Shown here: positions 52,505-60,133 of the stretch, in pieces
Position numbering within the stretch: position 1 is the stretch's first letter
How the letters are laid out: each line of letters opens with the position of its first letter
Source of the DNA: SpSt-398 sp041752235
GTDB lineage: Bacteria > Bacteroidota > Bacteroidia > Chitinophagales > Chitinophagaceae
Direction of reading: 5' to 3'
Assembly: GCA_041752235.1 (NCBI GenBank)
Contig: JBGSHM010000031.1
Span: 1-64,000 of the forward strand
Length of the DNA stretch: 64,000 bases
Notes under the pieces: model-generated
What the model was told of the DNA's origin: nothing
Seen by the model: only the letters and a program-made list of their open reading frames with translations
The model's database searches: none
Position numbers and translations under genes: made by a program

Positions 52505-53626
52505 ATTCACTCCAGGTCTACCAGCCCACGACTTTTTGGCCTCGATCTTCTTCGGGCCCTTGCCATTTTGATGGTCTTGTTTTCGCATACGGCCTATCTG
52601 TTGCCACTAACCGGGCCAGTTAAAGAAAGCCTTTTTGAATTCTTTGGATTTATGGGGGTTGAGTTCTTTTTTGTGCTCAGTGGATATTTGATCGGTGGAA
52701 TCCTTTTTGGGTTGTATTCAAAATATGGTGTTTCAGGAAAGGTAGTCCTCCATTTTTGGATCCGACGCTGGTTCCGAACACTGCCCGGGTATTACCTGGC
52801 CCTGCTATTATACCTCGGGTTGCATTATTTTTCTTTTGGGGAAGCCTTATGGAAGGACAGTATGATTCTTCCTTACCTGGTATTTGGGCAAAATTGGTTG
52901 ACCCCACATCCATCATTTTTTCCCATCGCCTGGAGCCTGAGTGTGGAAGAATGGTTTTATATCTTGTTGCCACCCTTGATTGGATATGGGATGATATTTT
53001 TGGAAAAAAACCGAACCAGGCTGCTCTGGTGTATGGGACTGATTTTATTTGTATACCCCTTAATCCGTTTAGGGTATAGTATGATGTTATCGGTTGATTG
53101 GAATTATGATCTAAGAATGCGGGTTCCTTTTCGTTTCGACTCATTATTGCTCGGGGTATTTTCATGGTTATACCTATCCCTTCATCCCCTCGCTTCAAGC
53201 GCAAGAAACAGGGCAGCTATTCTTGGTTTAATGTTATTGTTGGCATGTAGCATTTACTTTTTTGTGGCAGACCCACCAGCCAATGGGAAAACGGAATACT
53301 TATCCGGATCCTACTATTTTTCGCTGGTGAGTTTGGGGATAGCATTTTTGCTTCCGTTTCTGTCTGAAGAAAGAAAGCACCCAAAGACTATTTTTACTAC
53401 CAGCATCCGTTTCCTGAGCCGGATATCTTACTCTTTATATTTGACCCATGTTATTTCCATTTTTATGGCCACAACGATCCTTCAAAAATGGGTGGGTGAT
53501 CAATTCAGTTTGCTAAAATGGGTAAGTTCCTGGCTGCTCAGTATCATTTTTGCGGCCATACTTTACAAATACTATGAAAAACCAATGATGGACCTCCGTG
53601 ATAAGTTTCCTTCGCCGAAACCTTAA
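52505..53626 (+). CDS. Acyltransferase 3 family protein, start codon uncertain
   Basis: A polytopic acyltransferase (OafA/NodX type) that O-acylates surface sugars. The family's first motif is encoded as 'RLFGLDLLRALAILMVLFSHTA', but the first ATG (52571) lies inside it. The frame is open back to 52496 without ATG, GTG or TTG before the motif. ATT at 52505 is my tentative start (HSRSTSPRLFGL). The start region, ACTATTCATCATTCACTCC, resembles the GTGAATGGTGAATAG word family read inverted, so a repeat may have altered it. 'MGVEFFFVLSGYLIGGILF' and 'PIAWSLSVEEWFYILLPPLIG' are typical. It overlaps the convergent acyltransferase by 4 bases. Confidence 0.72.
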   Translation: MHSRSTSPRLFGLDLLRALAILMVLFSHTAYLLPLTGPVKESLFEFFGFMGVEFFFVLSGYLIGGILFGLYSKYGVSGKVVLHFWIRRWFRTLPGYYLALLLYLGLHYFSFGEALWKDSMILPYLVFGQNWLTPHPSFFPIAWSLSVEEWFYILLPPLIGYGMIFLEKNRTRLLWCMGLILFVYPLIRLGYSMMLSVDWNYDLRMRVPFRFDSLLLGVFSWLYLSLHPLASSARNRAAILGLMLLLACSIYFFVADPPANGKTEYLSGSYYFSLVSLGIAFLLPFLSEERKHPKTIFTTSIRFLSRISYSLYLTHVISIFMATTILQKWVGDQFSLLKWVSSWLLSIIFAAILYKYYEKPMMDLRDKFPSPKP

Positions 53627-54726
53627 GACCCAAAGAATTTTTTCATTTGCAAAAAGTGTTTCTCAAAGAGGTGATAACTCAATACACTCAGGATAAATCC
53701 GGCCAGGGTGGCCAGGGTAGAACTTAGAAATTGAACAAAGAAGCTTTGTGGACTTCCAATACCAATCAGCCATTGATCGGTAACGGGTTTTACCAGGAGA
53801 AATACCGGCCAATGGAAGATATAAAAACCGTATGAATACTTTCCTAAAGTGCGGAGTGGAGTAAACCGAAGTACCCGGTTTAAAAAACCAGAATTTTCAC
53901 TTACTGCCTCATAAGTGAGTAAGGCAAACAGTACAGAAAAGGTGGTGAATCCGGCAATGGCCCAGGCAGGGAAATCAGGGTCTTGTCCTTTTTTTAAAAA
54001 ATAAAATAAATAGCTCGCCGCCGTAAGGATCAATAGAAAGCTGGTGAAATACCGACGGATCAGGTTCCGGTTAATGATTTGAATACAGGCAAGCATAGAG
54101 CCGATGAGAATGCCATCCAATCGGGTAAAGAGGAATAGCCTTTCATAACCCGGAAACTGATCACGATTCTGCCAGATTAAATACCGTGCAGATATCACCC
54201 CGATGAGCAGGAGAAGGGCTATCCCCAATAATTTTTTTGGGTCACGCACCAACAGGATCAAGAGGGGCCACAATAGGTAATATTGTTCCTCAACTGCCAG
54301 ACTCCAGAAATGCCCGAGAGCAGTAGTGTCTCCATCCTGGGAAAAGACCAGGGTCCAGTTTTGCAGATAGGTCCAGAACCAGAACTGGTGTTCCTGATAA
54401 TACTGCATATTCAGTGGAAATCCCGGAATGGCAGGCAGGACAAGGATGAACAGAATTAAAGAAAGATAGTAGAGGGGGAATATCCGAAGTACTCTACGGG
54501 CATAAAAATTCTTGAAATAATTTTCCCCGTGTACCGTATGCAAGAGTATATCGGTGATCAGGAAGCCGGAAAGGACGAAGAACAGGTCAACCCCAAGCCA
54601 CCCATAATTGAAATATTCAATGAAATTAAAATTATGGTAAAGGATAACAAGAAGAATGGCGATACCTCGCAGCCCATCTAGGGCGGGGTAGTGTTGCCTG
54701 GTAGCAGGAGTTTTGATGATACCCAT
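53623..54726 (-). CDS. Acyltransferase 3 family protein
   Basis: A 367-residue membrane acyltransferase with about 10 segments. 'HYPALDGLRGIAILLVILYHNF' at residues about 12-33 carries the catalytic His. 'LGVDLFFVLSGFLITDILL' and 'GHFWSLAVEEQYYLLWPLLIL' are the other conserved blocks. It likely O-acetylates or acylates a glycan made by the nearby glycosyltransferases. The 3' ends of this and the preceding acyltransferase gene overlap, with no room for a terminator. Confidence 0.88.
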   Translation of the reverse strand: MGIIKTPATRQHYPALDGLRGIAILLVILYHNFNFIEYFNYGWLGVDLFFVLSGFLITDILLHTVHGENYFKNFYARRVLRIFPLYYLSLILFILVLPAIPGFPLNMQYYQEHQFWFWTYLQNWTLVFSQDGDTTALGHFWSLAVEEQYYLLWPLLILLVRDPKKLLGIALLLLIGVISARYLIWQNRDQFPGYERLFLFTRLDGILIGSMLACIQIINRNLIRRYFTSFLLILTAASYLFYFLKKGQDPDFPAWAIAGFTTFSVLFALLTYEAVSENSGFLNRVLRFTPLRTLGKYSYGFYIFHWPVFLLVKPVTDQWLIGIGSPQSFFVQFLSSTLATLAGFILSVLSYHLFEKHFLQMKKFFGS

Positions 54727-54756
54727 GGTCAGGCCAAAAATAACTTTAGTTTTCGA

Positions 54757-55347
54757 TTAGTTACCCAGCTCAATTCTGCGGAGCATGTATTTCCCGATAA
54801 CATCAAATTCCAGGTTTACCGTATCGCCGGGATTCACTTCGCTGATATTGGTATGTTTGAAGGTAAAGGGAATGATGGCCACCTCGAATTGATCCCGACT
54901 CACCTGAAAGGCAGTCAGGCTTATACCATTGATGGTTATAGAACCTTTTTCAATGACCAGGGCAGCAAAAGCCGGATCAAATTGAAAGCGATAGAGCCAA
55001 CTGCCGTCCTTTTCCTCCCGGATTGTACAGGTTCCCCGGCCATCCACATGCCCTTGTACAAAGTGCCCGTCAAGCCGGCCATTCATTTTCAGGCAACGTT
55101 CCAGGTTGACCTTTTTCCCTTTTTCCCAGGAACCCAGCGTGGTTTTAGAGAGTGTTTCAGCGATGGCGGTCACCCGGTGCTTGCCGGATTTTACTTCTTC
55201 CACTGTCAGGCATACCCCGTCATGGCTAACACTTTGGTCCACCTTTAATTTGGGGGAAAGAGGAGATTCGATCCAGAAACTTCGGTTGCCCCCTTTTTCC
55301 AGGACTTGTTTTATAATTCCTTGTTTTTCAATGATACCGGTGAACAT
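54757..55347 (-). CDS. ribE: Riboflavin synthase (alpha chain)
   Basis: A 196-residue enzyme that dismutates two 6,7-dimethyl-8-ribityllumazine molecules to riboflavin. The ATG at 55347 gives the invariant start MFTGIIEKQG; the longer frame has no matching N-terminus. Two tandem lumazine-binding domains are visible, each with a 'GSWEKGKKVNLERCLKMNGRLDGHFVQGHVDG'-like block in the first and 'IEKGSITINGISLTAF' in the second. Not linked to other rib genes here. Confidence 0.95.
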   Translation of the reverse strand: MFTGIIEKQGIIKQVLEKGGNRSFWIESPLSPKLKVDQSVSHDGVCLTVEEVKSGKHRVTAIAETLSKTTLGSWEKGKKVNLERCLKMNGRLDGHFVQGHVDGRGTCTIREEKDGSWLYRFQFDPAFAALVIEKGSITINGISLTAFQVSRDQFEVAIIPFTFKHTNISEVNPGDTVNLEFDVIGKYMLRRIELGN

Positions 55348-55380
55348 GTTTTTGAGATTTGATGACGGATGATGGTAACA

Positions 55381-55512
55381 GGTCCGCGGTCCGGGGTCCG
55401 GGGTGCCAATTTTTGGCAAATTAATTCTTATCAAGAAACAAAAGGCCCCTATTTTTAACCATCAACCCCCGACTTCCGACTCCTGACTCTCGTCATCCAA
55501 CCCCCAACCCCC
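55381..55512. repeat. Simple GGTCCGGG and CCGACTCCTGACTC-type words
   Basis: Tandem 8-mers (GGTCCGCG, GTCCGGGG) at 55381-55406 and later loosely repeated CCGACTTCCGACTCCTGACTC/CCAACCCCCAACCCCC. No inverted partner arms are visible, unlike the other word repeats. Confidence 0.4.
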
Positions 55513-55538
55513 AAATTTGATTTTTCAATCAAACTCCC

Positions 55539-55546
55539 TATCTTTG
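55539..55546 (+). promoter_or_regulatory. rpsU promoter
   Basis: TATCTTTG (-7) with TTTG at 55516-55519, 19 bases apart; this is the best complete Bacteroidota-type promoter in the window. Confidence 0.7.
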
Positions 55547-55564
55547 CCTTCCCAAAAAAATACC

Positions 55565-55573
55565 AAAGGAGGT
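55565..55573 (+). promoter_or_regulatory. Strong Shine-Dalgarno before rpsU
   Basis: AAAGGAGGT, nearly full complement of the 16S 3' end, 10-11 bases before the ATG (55584). Bacteroidota ribosomes normally hide the anti-SD using bS21, bS18 and bS6 (established); a strong SD on rpsU itself fits autogenous control in which ribosomes lacking bS21 translate rpsU. It is the only such SD I noticed in the window. Confidence 0.75.
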
Positions 55574-55583
55574 ATATAACGTT

Positions 55584-55781
55584 ATGCTGATCATCGATTC
55601 AAAAGATTGCGAAAACATCGACAAGGCCCTCAAAAAGTACAAGAAGAAATTTGAGAAGTCTAAAGTGCTGCTCCAACTGCGCGAGCGTCAGTCGTTTACT
55701 AAGCCGTCCGTTCGTCGCCGGGGACAGATCCTGAAAGCGACCTACAAGCAACAGATCGCCAGCGGAAAGATCGAGATTTAA
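55584..55781 (+). CDS. rpsU: 30S ribosomal protein bS21
   Basis: A 65-residue bS21. 'KDCENIDKALKKYKKKFEKSKVL' and 'RERQSFTKPSVRRRGQILKATYKQ' are typical of the Bacteroidota form. It helps to cover the anti-Shine-Dalgarno region on the small subunit. The single gene has its own promoter, a strong SD and a terminator hairpin 28 bases after the stop. Confidence 0.95.
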   Translation: MLIIDSKDCENIDKALKKYKKKFEKSKVLLQLRERQSFTKPSVRRRGQILKATYKQQIASGKIEI

Positions 55782-55808
55782 GGTCTCTCTTTCTCAATCA
55801 TATTGAAT

Positions 55809-55835
55809 AGCTGCAAAGTTTTTAGCTTTGCAGCT
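55809..55835 (+). terminator. rpsU terminator hairpin
   Basis: A 10-base stem AGCTGCAAAG/CTTTGCAGCT with loop TTTTTAG, followed by ATCTTTGTTT. The following T-rich sequence doubles as the -7 box of the next gene. Confidence 0.6.
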
Positions 55836-55842
55836 ATCTTTG
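55835..55842 (+). promoter_or_regulatory. -7 element (TATCTTTG) of the Xer gene; likely leaderless
   Basis: An exact TAnnTTTG match only 3 bases before the ATG at 55846, so the mRNA should begin at about the start codon. Confidence 0.5.
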
Positions 55843-55845
55843 TTT

Positions 55846-56745
55846 ATGCAGGTGCCAGACAATCCCGATATCCGGTCATTTCTCGACCATCTCCGCTTTG
55901 AAAAACGGTATTCGGTGCATACCCTGCGTTCTTATTCCGATGACCTTGCTGCTTTTTTTTCCTATTTACAAGACCAATACGGGCCTACTACGGCCACGGA
56001 GATCACCCATGGTCATATCCGGAGTTGGTTGGCAGGATTAAAAGAATCCGGGATATCGGCCCGATCGATCGGCAGAAAGATTTCCACACTCCGGTCTTAT
56101 TTCAAATATTTACTCAAGACAGGAAGGGTAGAAGCCTCCCCGGTAGACAAGGTGATTACACCCAAGTCGGGCAAGCGTTTACCCGTATTTATCAAAGAGG
56201 AGGATACGAAGGAATTGCTCCATTCCCTGGCCAGTACAGAGTCCTGGAAAGGAATGAATGCACGTATGCTGATCACTTTTTTTTATGCCACGGGTATGCG
56301 TCTGAGCGAGTTGATCAATTTGAAGGAGAAGCATCTTGATTTTGCCGGAAAAAGGATCAAGGTGCTGGGAAAGGGGAATAAGGAAAGATTGATTCCGGTA
56401 TCCCCTGAATTGCTCGAATTGGCGAAGGAGTATATAGCATCAAAGAACCGGGAGATCGGAAAGGCGGAGGATGCTTTTCTGGTGACCGAAAAGGGGAAAA
56501 AGCTTTATCCAAAATATGCTTACTTATTGGTAAACAGTTGGTTAAAAGAGGTAAAAACTTTAGATAAAAAGAGCCCGCATGTATTGCGACATACCTTTGC
56601 CACCCATTTGCTCAATCAGGGCGCCGATCTCAATGCGGTGAAGGAGTTGCTGGGGCATAGCAGTCTGGCAGCAACCCAGGTTTATACCCACAATACGATT
56701 GAGAAACTCAAGGAAGTGCATAAGAAATCGCATCCCCGATCTTGA
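55846..56745 (+). CDS. Tyrosine recombinase XerC/XerD family
   Basis: A 299-residue site-specific recombinase. The N-terminal SAM-like DNA-binding domain has 'FLDHLRFEKRYSVHTLRSYSDDLAAFFSYL'. The catalytic domain has the Arg in 'GMRLSELINL', 'HVLRHTFATHLL' (His and second Arg), 'LGHSSLAATQVYTH' (His and the nucleophilic Tyr). Size and motifs fit the chromosomal dimer-resolution recombinases rather than an integrase of a phage; the single-gene setting beside rpsU and hpf supports a housekeeping role. Whether it is XerC or XerD cannot be decided. Confidence 0.9.
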   Translation: MQVPDNPDIRSFLDHLRFEKRYSVHTLRSYSDDLAAFFSYLQDQYGPTTATEITHGHIRSWLAGLKESGISARSIGRKISTLRSYFKYLLKTGRVEASPVDKVITPKSGKRLPVFIKEEDTKELLHSLASTESWKGMNARMLITFFYATGMRLSELINLKEKHLDFAGKRIKVLGKGNKERLIPVSPELLELAKEYIASKNREIGKAEDAFLVTEKGKKLYPKYAYLLVNSWLKEVKTLDKKSPHVLRHTFATHLLNQGADLNAVKELLGHSSLAATQVYTHNTIEKLKEVHKKSHPRS

Positions 56746-56887
56746 TTTTTTTCACCTTTTTTTATTTGGAATGGGCTTCTTTTTTGTGTATTTTCAAGGT
56801 GAACCAAAAAATAAGCCTATGTAGTCGAAACCACCCCCTTGTTATAGTTCTTTCCTTTATTATTTCACCGTTTTAAATGCGATTATC

Positions 56888-57187
56888 ATGAACGTAAACA
56901 TTCAAACTGTTCATTTTGATGCGGATCTGAAGCTTGTTAATTATGTCAGGGAGAAACTTGCGAAACTGAGCACGTTTCACGACCGTATCATTAAAGTTGA
57001 TGTTTTTTTGAAACTCGACAATGTGGTCCATAACATTAAAGACAAAATCGCAGAGATCAGAGTACACGTACCCCGAAATCAGTTTTTTGTCAAGTCATCC
57101 AGTAAATCGTTTGAAGGGTCTTTTGATGACGCCCTGGATTCGTTGATCACCCAGATCAAACGCAAAAAAGAAAAGAAAGCAGCCTGA
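56888..57187 (+). CDS. hpf: Ribosome hibernation-promoting factor, short form (HPF/RaiA)
   Basis: A 99-residue protein of the HPF/RaiA family that binds the decoding centre of idle ribosomes. 'MNVNIQTVHFDADLKLVNYVREKLAKL' and 'SFDDALDSLITQIKRKKEK' are the conserved alpha-beta parts. It is the short type without the dimerisation tail. It lies between the recombinase and the translation cluster; a strong terminator follows. Confidence 0.9.
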   Translation: MNVNIQTVHFDADLKLVNYVREKLAKLSTFHDRIIKVDVFLKLDNVVHNIKDKIAEIRVHVPRNQFFVKSSSKSFEGSFDDALDSLITQIKRKKEKKAA

Positions 57188-57197
57188 TTTGATATAA

Positions 57198-57220
57198 CCC
57201 CGCCTCTGGCGGGGTTTTTT
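57198..57220 (+). terminator. hpf terminator
   Basis: A perfect 7-base stem CCCCGCC/GGCGGGG with triloop TCT, then TTTTTT. Its stem-loop has the same GCC-TCT-GGC apex as the REP palindromes near the RAYT gene. Confidence 0.85.
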
Positions 57221-57279
57221 GTGGGGAAAACCCAGATAAAAAATTCGTTTTCAAAATTTTTGCAATAATCAAATTCCCT

Positions 57280-57287
57280 TACCTTTG
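57280..57287 (+). promoter_or_regulatory. Promoter of the tRNA-tuf cluster
   Basis: TACCTTTG (-7) with TTTG at 57259-57262 about 17 bases upstream. The leader after it holds a small hairpin AGCCCGA-TG-TCGGGCT (57332-57347). Confidence 0.65.
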
Positions 57288-57365
57288 CCTTCCCAAAAAA
57301 AATGGGGGTAGTTCTTTATTGTCCCGACCGCAGCCCGATGTCGGGCTAAAGAAGGGTAGACAAAT

Positions 57366-57438
57366 GCCACTTTAGCTCAGCTGGTAGAGCAACTGATTTG
57401 TAATCAGTAGGTCGTTGGTTCGATTCCGACAAGTGGCT
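57366..57438 (+). tRNA. tRNA-Thr (anticodon TGT)
   Basis: A 73-base cloverleaf; acceptor GCCACTT/AAGTGGC, anticodon stem ACTGA/TCAGT with loop TTTGTAA, anticodon TGT. T arm GGTTCGATTCC. No encoded CCA. First of four tRNAs before tuf. Confidence 0.95.
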
Positions 57439-57447
57439 CCGACAACA

Positions 57448-57530
57448 GGGCAGATTCCAGAGCGGCCAAATGGGGCGGACTGTAAATCCGCTGTCTTTCG
57501 ACTTCAGAGGTTCGAATCCTCTTCTGCCCA
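57448..57530 (+). tRNA. tRNA-Tyr (anticodon GTA)
   Basis: An 83-base class II tRNA with a long variable arm. Acceptor GGGCAGA/TCTGCCC; anticodon stem GCGGA/TCCGC with loop CTGTAAA, anticodon GTA. Confidence 0.95.
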
Positions 57531-57540
57531 CGGATATTAT

Positions 57541-57613
57541 GCGGGAGTAGCTCATTTGGTAGAGCGATAGCCTTCCAAGCTATAGGTGGCGAGTTCGAGC
57601 CTCGTCTCCCGCT
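57541..57613 (+). tRNA. tRNA-Gly (anticodon TCC)
   Basis: A 73-base cloverleaf; acceptor GCGGGAG/CTCCCGC; anticodon stem ATAGC/GCTAT with loop CTTCCAA, anticodon TCC. Confidence 0.95.
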
Positions 57614-57642
57614 CATAACGGTTTGTAGTTTAAGGGTTTTTG

Positions 57643-57689
57643 GTTGATGGTCGAGCGACCACGCCGGCCACTGGCTAAAAACCATCAAC
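57643..57689. repeat. Small inverted repeat between tRNA-Gly and tRNA-Thr
   Basis: GTTGATGGT (57643-57651) and ACCATCAAC (57681-57689) are exact inverse copies. The 84-base spacer that holds them is unusually long for this tRNA cluster and may be a processing signal or an inserted fragment. Confidence 0.35.
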
Positions 57690-57697
57690 GCAGTAAA

Positions 57698-57769
<72 letters not shown>

Positions 57770-57818
57770 CAATCGAACGATATATAAATTTTGTAAAAAC
57801 AACCTAAAACGGATAACA

Positions 57819-59006
57819 ATGTCAAAAGAGACCTTTAAGAGGGACAAACCCCACCTGAACGTTGGTACCATTGGTCACATTGACCACGGTAAAACCACCT
57901 TGACTGCTGCTATTACATCCATTCTGGCCAAGAAGGGATTTGCACAGGCAAAGAAATATGATGAGATCGATGCTGCTCCTGAAGAAAAAGAGCGTGGTAT
58001 CACCATCAATACCGCTCACGTAGAGTATCAGACGGACAACCGTCACTACGCTCACGTGGATTGCCCCGGTCACGCTGACTACGTTAAGAATATGATTACC
58101 GGTGCCGCCCAAATGGACGGTGCGATCCTGGTGGTAGCCGCTACAGACGGTCCGATGCCCCAGACAAAAGAGCACATCCTGCTGGCCCGCCAGGTAGGTG
58201 TTCCCCGTATGGTCGTTTTCATGAACAAAGTTGACCTGGTGGATGATCCCGAACTGCTGGAACTGGTAGAAATGGAGATCCGTGAGTTGTTGTCCTTCTA
58301 TGGTTTTGACGGTGACAATACCCCCATCATCAAAGGTTCCGCTACCGGTGCCCTCGCTGGTGAAGACAAGTGGATTGGTGCTATCGACGAACTGATGCAA
58401 GCAGTGGATGACTATATTCCCCTGCCTCCCCGTCCGATCGATCAACCCTTCCTGATGTCTGTGGAAGACGTATTCTCGATCACTGGTCGTGGTACTGTGG
58501 CCACAGGTCGTATTGAAAGAGGTAAAGTGAAAACAGGTGAGCCTGTTGAGATCGTGGGTCTGATCGAAAAGCCCCTGACCTCAACTGTAACCGGTGTGGA
58601 AATGTTCCGTAAGATCCTCGACGAAGGGGAAGCTGGTGACAACGCCGGTCTGCTCCTCCGCGGTATTGAAAAGAAAGATATCCGTCGCGGTATGGTTATC
58701 TGTAAACCCGGAACCATCACCCCGCACACCGAATTCAAAGCTGAAGTTTATGTACTCAGCAAAGAAGAAGGTGGACGTCACACACCATTCTTTAACAAAT
58801 ACCGTCCTCAGTTCTATTTCCGTACTACCGACGTAACCGGAGAGTGCGAGCTTCCTGCTGGAACTGAAATGGTTATGCCTGGTGATAACACCGCCCTGAC
58901 CGTAAAACTCATCGCCCCTATCGCGATGGAAAAAGGTCTGAAGTTCGCCATCCGCGAAGGTGGTCGTACTGTAGGTGCCGGTCAGGTGACTGAGATCCTG
59001 AAATAA
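57819..59006 (+). CDS. tuf: Elongation factor Tu
   Basis: A 395-residue GTPase that delivers aminoacyl-tRNA to the ribosome. 'GHIDHGKTTLTAAI' (G1) at about residues 18-31, 'DAAPEEKERGITIN' (G2), 'DCPGHADYVKNM' (G3), and 'NKVD' (G4). Domains II and III are complete, ending 'VGAGQVTEILK'. It is co-transcribed with the four upstream tRNAs and probably with tRNA-Trp and secE downstream, across a word hairpin. Confidence 0.98.
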   Translation: MSKETFKRDKPHLNVGTIGHIDHGKTTLTAAITSILAKKGFAQAKKYDEIDAAPEEKERGITINTAHVEYQTDNRHYAHVDCPGHADYVKNMITGAAQMDGAILVVAATDGPMPQTKEHILLARQVGVPRMVVFMNKVDLVDDPELLELVEMEIRELLSFYGFDGDNTPIIKGSATGALAGEDKWIGAIDELMQAVDDYIPLPPRPIDQPFLMSVEDVFSITGRGTVATGRIERGKVKTGEPVEIVGLIEKPLTSTVTGVEMFRKILDEGEAGDNAGLLLRGIEKKDIRRGMVICKPGTITPHTEFKAEVYVLSKEEGGRHTPFFNKYRPQFYFRTTDVTGECELPAGTEMVMPGDNTALTVKLIAPIAMEKGLKFAIREGGRTVGAGQVTEILK

Positions 59007-59007
59007 G

Positions 59008-59115
59008 CTTTTAGTCAATGGCTTTTAGCTATTGCCAAAGGCACTGTAAATGATAATTTTATATCTTTACATCATAAAACTAAAAGCTGTTCGCCTACCG
59101 GCGAATAGCTTTTAG
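59008..59115. repeat. TTTTAGCTATTGCC word repeat with a strong hairpin before tRNA-Trp
   Basis: GCTTTTAGCTATTGCC words follow the tuf stop. The second part (59080-59115) is a 16-base stem CTAAAAGCTGTTCGCC with loop TACC that pairs fully if one G-U pair is allowed. It ends 6 bases before tRNA-Trp. It could mark a processing or attenuation point between tuf and the tRNA-secE-nusG part. TATCTTTA at 59061-59068 is a near match to a -7 box. Confidence 0.65.
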
Positions 59116-59121
59116 CTTTCT

Positions 59122-59192
59122 ACGGGCATAGTTCAATGGCAGAATAGCGGTCTCCAAAACCGTTGATGGGAGTTCGAATCTCTCTGCCCGTG
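59122..59192 (+). tRNA. tRNA-Trp (anticodon CCA)
   Basis: A 71-base cloverleaf; acceptor ACGGGCA/TGCCCGT; loop CTCCAAA, anticodon CCA. The tuf-Trp-secE order is classic. Confidence 0.94.
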
Positions 59193-59216
59193 CTTCTGAA
59201 TTTGAAAATTGAAATC

Positions 59217-59411
59217 ATGAACAAGATCACCACATACTTCCGTGAAAGCTATCGCGAACTGCTGGAAAAAGTGACCTGGCCAACTTGGGCGCAATTACAG
59301 CAGTCGACCATGATCGTACTGGTAGCTACCCTGTTGTTCACCGCCATGATCGGGGTGATGGACCTGGGTATCAATAAACTATTGCAACTCATCTATAACA
59401 TGATGAACTAA
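59217..59411 (+). CDS. secE: Preprotein translocase subunit SecE
   Basis: A 64-residue protein with one C-terminal membrane helix (MIVLVATLLFTAMIGVMDLGI) preceded by the conserved 'LLEKVTWPTWAQLQQ' amphipathic region that contacts SecY. The ATG at 59217 is chosen because the longer frame runs through tRNA-Trp. The stop overlaps the nusG ATG (TAATG). Confidence 0.95.
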   Translation: MNKITTYFRESYRELLEKVTWPTWAQLQQSTMIVLVATLLFTAMIGVMDLGINKLLQLIYNMMN

Positions 59412-59983
59412 TGGAAACAAACACTGTACAAACCGAAAAGGAATCCAAGTGGTATGTTCTCCGGGTAGTTAGCGGAAAGGAGAAGAAAGTAAAGGAGTAC
59501 CTCGACAAGGAGATCGCGCGGAGTGGATGGAGTGATATCGTTAAACAGGTATTTCTCCCCGTAGAAAAGGTCTATAAAGTACAAAACGGGAAGAAAGTAA
59601 TGCGCGAGCGGAACTATTATCCCGGATATGTAATGATCGAGATCGTGGATGGCAAATTTGGCGACGACCTCCGCGATACCATCAAGAATACCACCAATGT
59701 CATCCATTTCCTGGGTAAGGAAAACCCCATCGCCCTCCGCAAAGCGGAAGTGAACAAGATGCTGGGTAAAATGGATGAAATGGCCGAAGCCGGTGGTGTA
59801 AGCATGAGCGAACCCTTTATCATTGGTGAAACCATCAAGATCATTGAAGGGCCGTTCAACGATTTCAACGGGGTGATCGAAGAGGTACACGACGACAAGA
59901 AAAAACTAAAGGTCACCGTAAAGATCTTTGGCCGATCTACTCCCGTGGAACTCAATTACATGCAAGTAGAGAAACTCAGCTAA
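59411..59983 (+). CDS. nusG: Transcription termination/antitermination factor NusG
   Basis: A 190-residue protein. The NGN domain has 'WYVLRVVSGKEKKVKEYLDKEI' and 'NYYPGYVMIEI'. The C-terminal KOW domain has 'GETIKIIEGPFNDFNGVIEEVHDDKKKLKVTVKIFGRSTPVEL'-type sequence. It binds RNA polymerase and couples it to the ribosome or Rho. Translationally coupled to secE and followed by a strong terminator, so rplK starts a new unit. Confidence 0.96.
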   Translation: METNTVQTEKESKWYVLRVVSGKEKKVKEYLDKEIARSGWSDIVKQVFLPVEKVYKVQNGKKVMRERNYYPGYVMIEIVDGKFGDDLRDTIKNTTNVIHFLGKENPIALRKAEVNKMLGKMDEMAEAGGVSMSEPFIIGETIKIIEGPFNDFNGVIEEVHDDKKKLKVTVKIFGRSTPVELNYMQVEKLS

Positions 59984-60004
59984 GACAAGATTTTTCCAAT
60001 AATA

Positions 60005-60027
60005 GCCACCTCCGGGTGGCTTTTTTT
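60005..60027 (+). terminator. nusG terminator
   Basis: A perfect GCCACC-TCCG-GGTGGC hairpin followed by seven T. It ends the secE-nusG transcript just before the rplK promoter. Confidence 0.88.
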
Positions 60028-60040
60028 ATGGGAAAATGCC

Positions 60041-60048
60041 TATCTTTG
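60041..60048 (+). promoter_or_regulatory. -7 element (TATCTTTG) of the rplKAJL operon
   Basis: An exact TAnnTTTG match 85 bases before the rplK ATG. The leader of about 80 bases may hold an L1 or L11 control site, but no obvious match was seen. Confidence 0.6.
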
Positions 60049-60133
60049 CGTCCCCAAAAAGTTCTTAAAAGAGGAATTTGGGAGACCAAGTAGTGCAATA
60101 CGAAAGGTCGTCTGAACCAATAAATCGATTAAA

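Noticed and set aside
55846..56745. Integrase of a prophage or integrative element
   Set aside because: Size, motifs and housekeeping neighbours fit a XerC/D recombinase; no phage genes or attachment repeats are visible.
57822..58445. 207-codon open frame antisense to tuf
   Set aside because: tuf is certain and the antisense translation has no recognisable feature; codon bias of a highly expressed gene creates such frames.
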